Shown: positions 23,701 to 35,526, counted from the stretch's first letter. The stretch: 64,000 nt of DNA from Panopea generosa (GCA_029582155.1 CM055900.1:45009624-45073623); one strand, 5' to 3'. Notes: generated from the sequence alone by a model not told the origin. Translations and numbers: made by a program.

Positions 23701-26700
23701 GTGTTTGTTATTAAGCGAGTTCATATATTATTGTTTATATGAGATATTCAATTTAAACTAAGAATATCTAGCCTTAAAATGATCAACTTACGGTTATAAT
23801 TGTAACATATAACAACATAAGTATGTAATGAGTGAATACACTTTCTAAATGATATATATATAAATCATGCAATTGCTTATAGAAAAAAATCTGTAATCCT
23901 AAAACTACTTATTTAAAGAATAATAGCAGCTATCACTAGCTGATAGGTGATGGTTATTGGGATGCAGACACTTTAAAAGTAAGATGCGCTTTGCAGCGTG
24001 ATTCTCAGGTGAGTGTTAGTAGAACAGCGCACCGTCCTTTTGACATTTGGAATGAAGGTAATGTAGTGATGTACATGCAGGAAAAATATATAGTTGTTTC
24101 TCGTTCCGCAGGTCGTCAGTAGTAACTGAACTACCTGCCGAGTCCATTTGGCGGTCAGCGAAATATTAAACAGTTTATAATAAATATAATTTGTGTTTCC
24201 AATCATTGTTACCCAGGCTTGGTTTCATTCAGTTTAGCTGATCGTTTCATGTGAAATTGTACAATTTTAACTTAAATGTGAAATATTTGCCCCATGAAGG
24301 GGATTGTGCTTTATATTAACTATTGCCTCATGAAGGGGTTGTGATTTGTGTGATTTATTTGCCCCATGGTGGGGATTTTGTTGAGGGCTGCCCATTTGTT
24401 GTTGACGGTAGTCCGAAATATTGAGCCGTAGCCAAACAATGCCAAACTTAAAATAAAATATAATTAACTAATATTATTTGTTGTTCTGCATTCTCCAATA
24501 ACATTGTGTAAATGCTCTATGTTCTGTAAATTGAAATTTTAATATTGTAATATATTGTAATGTATTGGAGAACAAAATGTAAAATTAGAAAAAAACAATA
24601 TTGTACAAAATGAAATGCTTATTGTATGAATATGCATATGAGTAAAGATCGATGATAAATAAACCCAACAAATGTTTATATATCAGCAATTCAACATTAT
24701 TAACCTTAAAAATTTAATTATTGTTTAGTGCCATGATGGTACTTAGTTACCGTTACAGAGTGCCTTTCCTAAGGAATATACATCGTTGGTAAATTTAACA
24801 TCATACCGACCGTCTTCCACTACTTCCAAATAGCCGAATAGTGCTGGTGTACTTGTTTCTATAAATACAATTAATGTACCGGATAGTTGATTATATCAGT
24901 TATACAGATGTTATATGCTGAAATGTACCGGATAGTTGATTATATCGGTTATACAGATGATATATGCTGAAATGTACCGGATAGTTGATTATATCGGTTA
25001 TACAGATGATATATGCTGAAATATACCGGTTAGTTGATTATATCGGTTATCCAGATGATATATGCGGAAATGTACCGGATAGTTGATTATATCGGTTATA
25101 CAGATGATATATGCTGAAATGTACCGGCTAGTTGATTATATCAGTTATCCAGATAATATATGCTGAAGAAACAAAAAAAACATTCGCTATGTTTAAACGC
25201 AGCTCTGATGTTGGATTTTTTAACCACATTTCCTCAATAATTACATCCTTTTACTGCAACAGTAGAGTCATACTCTTTTCCATACAAATGTAACATAAAC
25301 ATTTCTGCAAAACATATACAAATATAAACTTAGTTTTCATATTTAGATATATCTGAACTTAAACATAACGGAAGGTTTTGTTCAGTATATATCACACAGG
25401 AGATGTAATGTAAAAAGATCACTGTCACCACAACAACTCAATCATATAAATGTATGTAAATATGTATAGTATTTTTTATAGATACTGTAGGATCTTTATC
25501 GATTTATCTGTAAACCAGGCTCTCATATAAGACAAATACTAGCAATGAAGCAATGTTTTAAACAATTACACTAAGGACATAACAAACGCAGAGAAGACGT
25601 GACAACAGGAATATCCCCATTAGAACGATCAGTGAAAAACGCCACAGGGAGCGTAAACCTGGTTACAGATGAACCAACAACAAGCTCGTCAACCCTTATA
25701 TCGGTGTCCATAACACATATCCTTATATCGGTGTGCATAACACATACCCTTTTTCTTTTTGACGACGTAACTCCTCATAATTCCAGTCCATACATCGTCT
25801 TTATTGTTGGTCGATGAGCTGTTTCGTATTTTGTCAAACTTGGCCCTAAACTTTGCAGGGTATTTTTGATTGCTTAAACAGTGCAAAGAAGCTTGAAGCC
25901 AGTTAAGGTCGAACTTTGCATTGAAATTTAATTCTGTGTTTGCCTTTAAGTATTCTGAAATAAATGGTACATAAAAATAAGACATTTCTGCTAATGGTGT
26001 GTTGCGAACTTTAAACTTACTCGGCCATAATATCTGGTGGTAAGATGGAAGAATGGTTTATCTAGTAACTGGTGTAGAAACTCGTAATGATTGATACATG
26101 TTCTTTGTGTTGACTACTTTTTGTTCCTCGAGTTTCATTTTTCATGTAATTAATATAAGCAAGCAGAAACAAATCAAACCATAAAATATATTGTGGGAAC
26201 TATATAATGTCTGTTTTAAAAATGATGTTGCATAAAATAATATAAACGTTATAATGATACATGTATCAGTCGAATTAGAAATGCGAATATATTAAATACC
26301 GGCTATCAGTACTTTCAAGTAATCTTAAGTTATAATGCAAATCTTGGCGATATTCGAACTGTTGTGATAGTTAGAACACATGAAACATAATTAATGTTAT
26401 AATGCAAATCTTGACGATATTCGAACTGTTGTGATAGTTAGAACACATGAAACACAATTAATGTTATAATGCAAATCTTGACGATATTCGAACTGTTGTG
26501 ATAGTTAGAACACATGAAACATAATTAATTTCTAACTAGAAATGTTTCAAATCCGAATTTACTGTTTGAATATGTTTTAGTCATTTTTTTAGATCATCAT
26601 AAACATTTAGGTGTTACCTTTAGTTATGATGGAAAATGGCATCAACATATAAATAATATTGTTTCATCCGCTTCAAATATTTTAGACATAATGCGGAAAA

Positions 26701-29700
26701 TCAAATTTACTCTAAATCGGAAATCTCTAAACCAAATATATATATATCATTTCTGCGACCAGTTTTTAAATATGCATCAATGGTTTTTGGTAATTGTTCC
26801 CAATATGAAAATATATAAACTAGAAAAATACAACACGAAGCAGCTAGAGTGGTTACTGGTTTGACGCGTTCGGTTTATATAAATTATACACTGACAGCGG
26901 ATGGTTATCATTTCGTTAAAATAAATATATAAAACATGAACGCAAATGATCCCATCGTATAACCTAACTGGTAGTCTAATTTTTTCAGTTCTTCACGCTC
27001 GTTTGAGAAACAGATGTAGTTTGATACATTTTTAAATTCTTAAACAATTGATGCAAGCTGCAACGGATATGGTAATGAAAACGAAGACGCCGAGCACTAC
27101 TTTATGCAATTTCCTATATAATCATGCTAATGAAAGACTTCGTCTCTTTCGTTCTACACGCCATTTTGATCCCTTAAGTACACGAGTGTTTTTATTTGGT
27201 AAAAGTATATATACTAGTGACACAACTACATTTATATTTACACAAGTACAACATAAAAGACAAAAAACGTTTTGTCAACAACTGACTCTCGGCGGCATCA
27301 GATACCCAATTTTATGCAGCCCTTCAATACACCGAAACGATATTATGACAACACTTAAAAACATGTTATGTCTTTTCTCTCTTTTTCTCACTTTCCACTT
27401 AAATTATTTATTCTTTTTATTTATCTCTTCATTTCTTTGATTGTTGGTTTACATCCTATTGAATGTTTTAATTGCCATTTTGAATATAAGGTTGTTTGTA
27501 TATCGAAAGGTGAGTGCCGTAACTAATGTTGCTAGAACTTGTGGCCCAACTCGTTTACTATGTGAATTATGCAATAAAATATGTTTGAACCATTTAAACA
27601 AAAGGAAGTAGCAATTTTTCGTTTAATATAAACTGCAATACATAAAACAGGTAAATTATGTCAGAAAACTGAAACTTAAAATAGCTGATTTGTTTACTAA
27701 TTCTTTATTAGAGGTTGGGGGTACGTACAGCACGTTGAAAAGAACGGAAAGTTGATTAGATACAAAAGAAAAACAATTAGAAAGAAGCGACGCTTCAGGA
27801 GCTACAAAACATAAAACCCTCGAGTAACAGCCGAAAGGCCTCTGTTGTATTGTGACAGACGTCGGATGAAACAAAGAAAATGTAATTACATGCAATACAT
27901 TTAGTTTCATATCAAACGTAATAGGACGAACATTATTTCAACAATGGTTTTGATTTAATTAATCTCATTTTGTTACCTGTGTCACATATGGACTTTGAAA
28001 GAAGACTGCACTGTTTCCAAATCCATTTCGAGTTCTCAATGTTGTAAGCACCACATAGTTGTTGCGACATTGAGATATTCTCCATGTCCTCTAATCCAGT
28101 GTGCAGTACTGAAATCAAGTGAAGTAATTATTTTAACTGTGTTATGACATATTTAAATACAACAGTTAACACATAACCAACATGTAATGAAACATTACGT
28201 TTCTGGCAAACCGTATCAAACGCTTAAGGTACGTTATAATACGTTTGTTCGTTATGTCTTTAATTCATTACATAATTCATTGCAAAAATATAATCTATTA
28301 GGTCCTTATTGAGATGTATTTGAAACCTACATCTACGGGTCACGATATATTATTCCCTTTGTTGCTATTCATGCATAAACAAGAAAAAGAGAATATGTGT
28401 TTCTTTTGGTGTAAGATCGAATAATATTTCATCAAGTGATCACCAAAAGTCATATTCTCACGAGTGGCTTGCATCAACATCTACGTGTGTATGATATAAA
28501 CACCGAATATTACTCATAATACTAAAATATATAAACAGAAAAAACTAATGCATTATTTGAGACACGTGACCTTTTAAAGGTGGGCACATAAAGAAAAATA
28601 ATGCCAGAACAATGATTAAAAGAGTCCAACATTTACAAAAATAGCGTATATCATATGGGTTCTGAAACACTATTGTTAGCTATTGTTAAAATACTGAACG
28701 GAACAGCTAACCCGCAACTTTTATATTTTTCTAATTTCTTCGTCAAAATATTGAATAGAGTTATAAAAATTTGTATACGAATAATGCGACATAAACTGAC
28801 AATATAATTGCGAAATGTTCTTTCTTGATGAAATCCAAATTTACAGGAAATTGCTTTGATACTTTTTAAGAAAATACATAAAAGGTAAGATACACAAAAT
28901 GTCACATGGCGGAGAGGGAGGGGGGGGGGGGAGTTAGCTGTTCCGTTCAGTATATTATCATTAAACCAAGATATATCATTAATTTCGTCGTGATAGTTAT
29001 ATACTATCTTTATTCGTACTGCTAAATTTGTGTTCTGTATATTTTACAAGAATATAATTCCAATCACAATTGCATATAGATATTGAAAGCATTTTCATTC
29101 GACAATCCCAACTTTTTAAAGAATTTTATCTTTCAATAAAAACATGGATGTACGTTTCTCATGTAAACGAAGTAGCATTGACATTTGGCCGGTTTAATAG
29201 ATATATTATACGAACACAAATGATGTGCATCACGATTCCATTTATTTCAAAATACAAAAATAGTTATTTTGCTATATTCTTCTGTTTATTGTTTTGGTAT
29301 TAATTTATTTTGTTCTGAAATTTTAACCGGCGTCACAAACAGAACACAAGTTGTTTTGACACACGATAAAGCAGGTCACTGAATATTCAATTTTGAGATA
29401 GAGCGATACAAGATCGTGTACCTTTGTGACGATCCTGATTTATCAAACGTGAATGCTAGTCGTTGACAAAGTTGTTTGCCACCGACCAATGTATTCAACA
29501 GGAAAATATGAAATAAAAAAAATGTATTGATAATTTAAGTTCGAAAGCAGGATAGCATGAAATAATATTTATACACATGTTTACAACTTGCATTTTTAAA
29601 ATGTTCCAAATTCGTATTCGACTTCATGAGCGTAGGTTTATATGGCTTTCGTAAATGTAACATTTAAACATTCGTGTAGACAAAACATAAACAATGACGT

Positions 29701-32700
29701 CAGTTTCATTGACCTTGTGAAGTGTAACAGTGTAAACTACACGGTTTGGGTAGATTTACTTCCTTGAATTATAGATATCTTAATTGTCCAAATGTGGAGA
29801 TAACGGGCGGGTGTTTATTTTTTCACCTCAAAATAGTTCGCCATGTTACAAAGAAGCAACCCCTGCTGAGGAGTTCATTCAAAACGATTACGATTATATT
29901 GAATATTTCCATTCACATATTTTACTTGATGGTCTCAAATGTTCATGACAGAGTTTTGTATAAGATAGCGTCAATAACAAATATCAAATGAACAGTGTAG
30001 TTTGGTACTCTTTGGGGGCTTTAATAGTAGTATAGGACAATTACGTGATTATGCCGAACATGATGAAGTTAATCCACACATGGGAGGAAAACTCCCTGAA
30101 CAATAACGCATGATTTGTCAATTGTAAGAATTTCTCAAGATAAATTTACAAATCAAAACGGGTCACTCCTTTTGGGTTTTTGTAAAGAAACCGATCTACC
30201 CATATAAATTTTGTGCTTCTTGGTAAATCTGATTTAGGTTAATTTTATAGGTATATAATAGGTTTATTTTTTCATGTTCTCACTATATTCATATTTTCAT
30301 GTATTTGTATAGGCTATAAATAAGTTGTGTATTTAATTGGTGAATAAAGATATTTGTATTTGTAACTCTAACAATCTAAATAAATTTCGAATTTTCAAAT
30401 CTGATGAAAATAGAATAAATATGTGTAGAACTAGGTCGTAGTATCAGACAAAAACGCTTTTCTTGTCGCAAAACGAATGCCCTAAAACTATTAGAGTACA
30501 GAATGCTAAGGGTATTGAAAATATTAAAAGATGTCCACGCAAATTACAAATCTGTCTCAGCTTCAAATTTCGTTATTTTGAAGAGATAAATAATCCTGAT
30601 GACATTTTTACGAATGTGTTGTATTTTAAGGAAAGGTATTGGTATGGGGAAATTTCAGGTTATGTTAAATGAATTAGATACAGAAAAAACGAATTCAATA
30701 GGTCAATTACAAAATAATTCATTCTTCGGACTATTTATCAAATGAGTTCTATAAACACGGTTCTGACGCCTTATTACCATTTCATTATACTGTTCAACAC
30801 ATGTCTATCTTGCAGATATTTCCCAGAATCGTAGAGTGACTGTTTCATTGTACCTGTATTTAAAAGTAATTAACCTGACAATTACATTATGTTCGTGGTA
30901 CAAACAGTAATCTTTTATCTAGTACCCTCAATAATCGATTAAATAATGTGACAAAGCTATAGCATATATATAACGAGCCACATGCAGAGTTAAGAAAATA
31001 CATGAGTACAGTAAACAATATCTCAAACCTAATTGAATTCATGGAACTTTATTGTGTTGTCGTGGATTTTAACAATGCTTTCGATTTTGTTGTGAGAGAC
31101 GTTTAAAAGTATATAGACTGATAAAGTATGTGGTAAGAGATCAACTTTTAAACGTGTCTAAATCGATGTATATGTTCAAAAGCCGAAGTAAAATATATTG
31201 ATACATTAAGTGAAGATTTTTCGTTTATGTTGGTGGTGAGGCAAGAGGAGTGTTTATAACCATTTTTATTTAGTATGCATACACAAACGACATTATTCTC
31301 TTTGCAAAGTTCAAGGATGAGTTGCAAAAATCGTTACATAGTTTAGCTAACTATTGCTGTAAATGAATGTTTACCGTGAATTCACAAAAGACAAAATCAT
31401 ATGATTTGGAGGTGACTTTTGATCATATACATCGATTACATATATACATCTATTTTCTTTCACTTTTTAAATAACGAATTAAATATATTTTTTATTAAGA
31501 ATTGGGAGACAGAGTTAAATATGCCACCAAGAGCACTATTTATAGGTCTTTTAGGTCAACCCTTAGTTCTTTATATGACAAAAACTTCGCATAGAATAGA
31601 GACTGAGTGAGTTCGATGGCGCAAGCCCGAAAGTGTACCGTTCCACGTTAGGTAATGTAGACAATGCAAATTATAAGAAAATGAGTATCATTTTTTGTAA
31701 TTGAATGTAAAAATTATACAGACTTAAGAACAATTTATATCATAAATACATTTAAAAATATCAAAATTATCTGAAATTTACGAAACTTATCAACAGCATA
31801 ATATCATGTGATTCTGAGATGATGAAGTCGATAGTATTTAGCTTTTGAACGTCGTAAGAGTTTGAATAGATGTTAATTTATTAAAATATTTTGTTAGATA
31901 TAAACAATCAACATTAAAAGCAACAAATGCAAGTTTATTATTTTACTCTTTTCTGTCGATTTCCTTTGTGTTTGTTTTTGTATGTTGTTGATTTTCTTTT
32001 ATTAATAATGGATATCTCCCGTTGTGAGACTTTTAAAAACTTTGTAAACTTTGAGTTAAAAATATTGTATGTGTTTCTAATCAACAATTGCTTTATATCA
32101 TCCCACTATTAATACTTATGTTATAATATTTGTGTTATGGGCCATATTTGGCGTCAAATAAATAATATAAATATATATACCACAGTGTTATGTAAACATC
32201 ACGTATGTTATATTTTAATAGCATCCGGAGATTGTACTTAAATAATGAATACGCTTGTAAACAATATTTACAATACATACTATGTTGTTTTATACGCTTC
32301 GGGATATTAATATCTCTATATATATAAACTATATTAAAGTATTTAAATGTCTGTGTTATGCAATAGAAAAATATGTAGAAACATTGTTCTGAATGCAAAA
32401 AAACACGTTTATGTACCATAGTACGAGATGAATAAATTTGATTTGAGTCCTTGTAGGAATATGTATTTTCAGAACAAAATAAAGAAACACTATGCTATTT
32501 TTGCATTCGTTTGGTCACGTTCGTATCTGGTGTGCTGTTAAACCTACCTTTCAATGTTCATAAGTAACAGAATAATTGAAATTAATATCTGTCGATTTCT
32601 GACGAGACACATTTGGAAACAAATAATCAAAATAATTATAAATGAGACATACAATACCTTCTTCATATACAGAAAGATACCCCTCTGCTCCACACCAAGT

Positions 32701-34519
32701 GTAATCAGGTTGTTTGCATTTGTTATTACACATTGGTGAAATAAGATCTTTTAAACTTTCGTTTTCGATAGTGTTCCCAAAACAATAGCAACTGGCGGAT
32801 GATGTTTCAGCATGTGGTTTCTAAAGAAGAAACGTACATAACAACTACAATATTCATATGAACTTCAATGCTATGCATTGATTAAATATATAATACTGAA
32901 ACTATAGCCCTTTATTAAATTCCCTATGAAAATGAAAATGAGGACCAAAGACAGGAAGCTACATTCCTCCCCGCCCCCATCCTGCATGCTATATAAACGC
33001 TCTTCGGGGTGCCATTTCATTGCAGTGTATTCTATATTACATTACATGTATGTCCAATTACACTAAGTACAACAAATTTCTACCTTTAAATATATGGCAT
33101 AACATGATATTAATGTGACATAGATAAGGTAAAATTAATAAAAAAAATCTCACGAAAGTCACTTATATTATAATAAGCACTCACTTCAATACCGAAATGT
33201 TCGCTTTTACAGGCAGAGAAGCAGCCACCGGGACCAGACGGCATGAAGCTATGGAGTGTTGGTTGAGGTTTTATTTTCTGAAGTTCAGCACATCCTTGAT
33301 AAATCAAACGTGTGCATTAATTATAATGGTTTGACAGTATTATGAATTTAAACAAGTACATCATGGTTGAAGAAAACCTAATTAACGCTAGTGTCTATAT
33401 TATCGTTGTAGGTAAGGCGTATCATATCGAGTTAATACAAAGTAACTGCTCAATTGCGTACATTGGCAAAATACTAAAAACAAAACAATATTCACAATGC
33501 CTTAATTAAAATAATCTTTATTATATTGTGTTATGATTTGTGTGGTGGAGACCCAGATAGTTTATTGTGTTGTACCCCAGAGCTTGGGAAATAAGGATAT
33601 ATTTACTCCTAATCTTTTAAAGTGAGATGGGTGTAAATTTATTCCTTCCAAATATATCTTACTGTTTTTATACTGAAAAATGATTGTTCTGAAAATATTT
33701 GCCAAAGATTTGTAATTTCATAACCGAAAAAATTACCTCCAGTAATTTTAACACTCACCTGTATACTGAAATATCTTGTAAGACTTGACGTAACCTAACC
33801 AGGCTTTGTCACCAGGCTGTAAACCAGCGATGTTTGCGGCGGCTTGTATTCCATCGCGCGTGTATGTTAAAGTTGGCTCAGCTAACGTACAGTGACTGTC
33901 AGAGTATTGCCAAGTCTTGTTCTCAGAAAACGTGCTTATATACGCATGTTGAGCTGGAATATGCACATTGATTTACATCATATACATGCATTGGTAGACA
34001 GTTCGACATATTACTGTTTGTAAATGCGTATTGTTGTATTTACTCTGCATTAAAAATAACCAAGAAAGAAAGGAAATATATATGCAATAGCAGACAACGC
34101 TTTTATAGAACACTCCATATTACTGTACTGTATGCTATTGTATGCTATTAAAGGACGGTTCAACAGTCGATAAGTCAGATTATAACACTTTCTCTCTGAG
34201 AGATCATTGAAATACTGTTAAAACAATGTAGCATACATCATTTCGTTCATTTATCCGTATAATTACAAACAATTATCATTCTATACTTGCTTAAATTCAA
34301 TACAGGATACTTTAGTTTATAAATGCAATGTTACTTATTTTTTTAATCACTTGATGTGTGGCTGGAAAATGATCCAATCTTCTACAATGCTACGCAAGAC
34401 AGAAAGACAAAGTTCAGAGGAAACATCAACGCACATAAACACTTATTACAATATCCCACACACGATTACATACCTTTCACAACAGCAACATATACAATCC
34501 ACATATATAATGTTACCAT
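20223..34519 (-). CDS. CTLD/WSC single-pass receptor with tyrosine-rich tail (9-exon model)
   Basis: Predicted type I membrane receptor of 522 residues (CDS 1569 nt). Exons, 5' to 3': 34519-34474, 33953-33759, 33294-33185, 32820-32658, 28108-27977, 25954-25748, 24858-24751, 22216-22138, 20751-20223. Every junction is GT-AG and every phase matches its neighbour. Order: hydrophobic leader 1-16; CTLD first half 16-80; WSC 81-171 with eight cysteines; CTLD second half 172-215; second CTLD first half 216-284; divergent second half 285-320; membrane helix about 323-343 then WRR; cytoplasmic tail to 522 with 11 tyrosines. CTLD and WSC domains bind glycans in known families, and phosphotyrosine motifs recruit SH2 proteins, so a recognition or signalling receptor is inferred. 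The ligand is unknown. Additional exons in the 4.5-kb intron cannot be excluded. I do not recognise a named orthologue. Confidence 0.78.
20970..21420 (+). repeat. Dispersed repeat in last intron, paralogue of 48888-49300
   Basis: The two segments are collinear: ACACAGTTATGCCCCTT, TTTGGAATATTTTCAAAATG, TTTATAGGATTTCAACA, ACATTCCTGCTATTAA and TCAACTGTGT blocks recur with small changes. The strand is arbitrary. No coding signal and no family name. Confidence 0.7.
21885..22085 (-). mobile_element. tRNA-derived SINE in last intron
   Basis: On the minus strand, box A TGGTCGAGGAG (22064-22054) fits TRGYNNARNNG and box B GGTTCAATCCC (22021-22011) fits the pol III consensus, at tRNA-like spacing. The body runs on to a segment reading CCGGTGTCAGTATAATGTG. 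It lies in the intron in the same orientation as the host gene, ending about 50 bases from the exon 8 donor. Confidence 0.72.
22138..22216 (-). CDS. Receptor exon 8: transmembrane helix
   Basis: Residues 321-346, phase 1 in and phase 2 out. GMYIGIVLAVLVLVGGFLGF is an uninterrupted 20-residue hydrophobic stretch followed by VCWRR, the usual basic stop-transfer. The phase-2 exit (TG) joins the T of the next exon to make Cys347. Confidence 0.8.
22217..24750 (-). other. Receptor intron 7
   Basis: AT-rich, with a (TG)n/(TA)n run near 23533-23570 and a short CCCCATGAAGGGG motif repeated near 24290-24370. No exon-like segment recognised. Confidence 0.55.
24751..24858 (-). CDS. Receptor exon 7: divergent second half of CTLD-like domain 2
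   Basis: Residues 285-320, phase 1-1 (108 nt). The end VYSLGKALCNG aligns with CSLLSKSICDTG of exon 5, but the first cysteine is Val311 and the Trp core is missing, so one disulfide is lost. A 49-bp minisatellite begins about 17 bases upstream of the acceptor. Splicing consistency is good; domain identity is less certain. Confidence 0.62.
24875..25168. repeat. 49-bp minisatellite next to exon 7 acceptor
   Basis: Six copies of a unit holding TGTACCGGATAGTTGATTAT then ATCGGTTATACAGATGATATATGCTGAAA. It occupies the intron immediately upstream of the exon 7 splice acceptor, so it lies in the branch-point region. Confidence 0.95.
25748..25954 (-). CDS. Receptor exon 6: first half of CTLD-like domain 2
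   Basis: Residues 216-284, phase 1-1 (207 nt). NWLQASLHC (233-241) is the Trp/Cys helix; YPAKF (247-251) follows, then VWTGI (270-274), the WIGL-like core. It is homologous in layout to exon 2 but longer. It ends in a lysine run (281-284) just before the donor GTATGTG. Confidence 0.74.
26325..26530. repeat. Three tandem copies of a 68-bp unit
   Basis: Near-identical copies containing ATGCAAATCTTGACGATATT then CGAACTGTTGTGATAGTTAG. Located inside intron 5 of the receptor. Confidence 0.95.
26575..27450 (+). pseudogene. Non-LTR retrotransposon relic (3' part of ORF2)
   Basis: Conceptual translation gives HKHLGVTFSYDGKWHQHI, then LRPVFKYASMVFGNCSQYE, then IQHEAARVVTGLTRS, typical of the post-RT region of CR1/jockey-type LINEs. 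A later frame (27048-27250) contains FRSTRHFDPLSTRVFLFGKS, typical of the C-terminal end. Stops and frameshifts throughout. Antisense in receptor intron 5. Confidence 0.7.
27977..28108 (-). CDS. Receptor exon 5: second half of CTLD-like domain 1
   Basis: Residues 172-215, phase 1-1 (132 nt). C190, the W200-I-W202 core, C205 and the closing SICDT (C213) reproduce the C...WxW..C......ICx end of CTLDs. There is no EPN or QPD calcium motif in the part visible, so calcium-dependent sugar binding is not supported. It is separated from exon 4 by 4.5 kb containing transposon relics. Confidence 0.72.
28694..28950. mobile_element. 257-bp TA-flanked MITE
   Basis: Left end CTGAACGGAACAGCTAACCC and right end GAGTTAGCTGTTCCGTTCAG are inverted over about 18 bp. 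TA stands outside both ends (28692-28693, 28951-28952), as for Tc1/mariner insertions. It ends with a G run just inside the right terminus. Located in receptor intron 4. Confidence 0.72.
29985..31640 (+). pseudogene. Heavily decayed LINE (endonuclease and RT relics)
   Basis: Frame fragments read FGGFNSSIGQLRDYAE and HMGGKLPE (endonuclease region near 30015-30110), then VDFNNAFDFVVRD (RT catalytic block A, near 31055), then KYIDTLSEDFS and a QPFLFSMHTND block (near 31190-31290). Many stops and indels. Antisense in the 4.5-kb receptor intron 4. A short AT-rich piece near 30240-30370 interrupts it. Confidence 0.65.
32658..32820 (-). CDS. Receptor exon 4: WSC domain, second part
   Basis: Residues 118-171, phase 0 in and phase 1 out. 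CYCFGN (128-133) matches the WSC signature CYCGN, followed by C148NNKC152 and WCG (C160), then LSVYEE, the family's closing LxVY. Exons 3 and 4 together contribute exactly eight cysteines, the number conserved in WSC domains, and form one phase 1-1 module. Confidence 0.8.
33185..33294 (-). CDS. Receptor exon 3: WSC domain, first part
   Basis: Residues 81-117, entering in phase 1 and leaving in phase 0 at GAA|GTGAGT. Starts GCAEL and ends CKSEHFGIE, the family's C-x3-C...YxGxE region. It supplies cysteines 82, 105 and 109. The acceptor ATTTATCAAG is AT-rich and weak in pyrimidines. Confidence 0.75.
33759..33953 (-). CDS. Receptor exon 2: first half of CTLD-like domain 1
   Basis: Residues 16-80, borders phase 1 on both sides (195 nt). 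Trp30 and Cys37 sit where CTLDs have their first Trp-x-Cys helix, and WLGY at 67-70 corresponds to the family's WIGL core motif. The domain half ends ten residues later. The next exon starts a WSC domain instead of the expected second half, only 464 bases away, with no intervening exon visible. Confidence 0.72.
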
Positions 34520-34640
34520 ATTTCCTCTTGCAGTTTTATATTTCAAAGTCGGATAAATATAAAGATTTAACATGGACATAATTCCGCAGTGAATATTATT
34601 TATTTCATCAGATTATGAAAGCCCGTGTGTGTCTGGTGTA
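34385..34640 (-). repeat. Exon 1 and upstream region, proximal copy of a tandem duplication
   Basis: Matches 35527-35830 through CGCAAGACAGAAAGACAAAG, GGAAACATCAACGCACATA, ACACGATTACATACCTTTCA and, upstream of the start codon, GGAATTATGT and CACACGG blocks. It includes the functional exon 1 and the presumed promoter. Confidence 0.78.
34474..34519 (-). CDS. Receptor exon 1: signal peptide
   Basis: Encodes MVTLYMWIVYVAVVK plus the first base of codon 16, then a GTATGT donor. The ATG has A at -3 and G at +4, a strong start context, and is the first Met in frame with exon 2. The hydrophobic stretch, followed by Ala at the junction, reads as a short signal peptide. A diverged second copy of this exon lies at 35608-35653. 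Confidence 0.68.
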
Positions 34641-35526
34641 AAATTGTCATATCCAGTAAACAATAAACAATAAACGTTAGTCAACATTGAAGGAGGAAGT
34701 TAAAATAGTACACGAAGATTTCTTAATTGGTGACCGTCGAGGATTGTTCCATGACTGGTCGACTCGTTCGTCAGTATACTGTGACTAGGTTGGGTAACAT
34801 TCATTGTTTTTGCGTAATTATACTTTAGTATGGCAGCGTTTGAAATAATAATCAAGCAGGTCTCAAGCAGGCACTGCCGCGAAATAACTGAACATGTGAT
34901 GACATCAACGGTATATAAGTGAATAATATACGCGTTTAAAAGTATTCAGCTAAACAAAACAACAACGTAGCGGTAATTATGCAATCATAGAAATGTTTAA
35001 AATGATCATACTTATCAAATGTCTGCATATCTGTCTGCCTGCCTGCCTGCCTGCCTGTCTGCCTGCCTACCTACCTACCTGTCTGCCTTTCTATCTGTAT
35101 GTATGTCTTTTTGTTTCTCAGTCTGACAGTTTGTTGAAAAATTCCGTCTGTCAGTCAATCCGGCTGTCCGTATTCATCTATTGCTCTTATACATAATTTT
35201 TAAACAGCTTTCTAAGAAGTTTATATCAAGACATACTTTACATGTTTATGATATTTTGGTTCTCCCTGCACACGGGAACAAGGAGCTACCAGGATGTAAA
35301 AACAAAACAATAATTCACAGAAAAAAGCATCGCGAATCGTTTTGGAACAAGCATTTAAACCACTAAATACTACCGTATCTCCCATACCAAGGAGCTGTAT
35401 TTATAACGTATTACGTTTAGTTTATATCAATTAAATTTACCTCCATCGTCCTGGATAGACTAAGTTCACATTGTTATTGATCAGAGACCGTTTAATTGAT
35501 CCTTGAATCGAACCCGTGTCCTGCCA
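34641..35526. other. Spacer between the two exon 1 copies
   Basis: Contains a CTGC/CTAC tetranucleotide run (about 35036-35085). On the minus strand near 35505-35518 there is a GGTTCGATTC box-B-like motif that may belong to an old SINE. The frames at 34993-35366 are low-complexity or motif-free. Confidence 0.45.

Noticed and set aside
25599..25817. 72-codon plus frame overlapping receptor exon 6
   Set aside because: Antisense shadow of an exon supported by phase and CTLD motifs.
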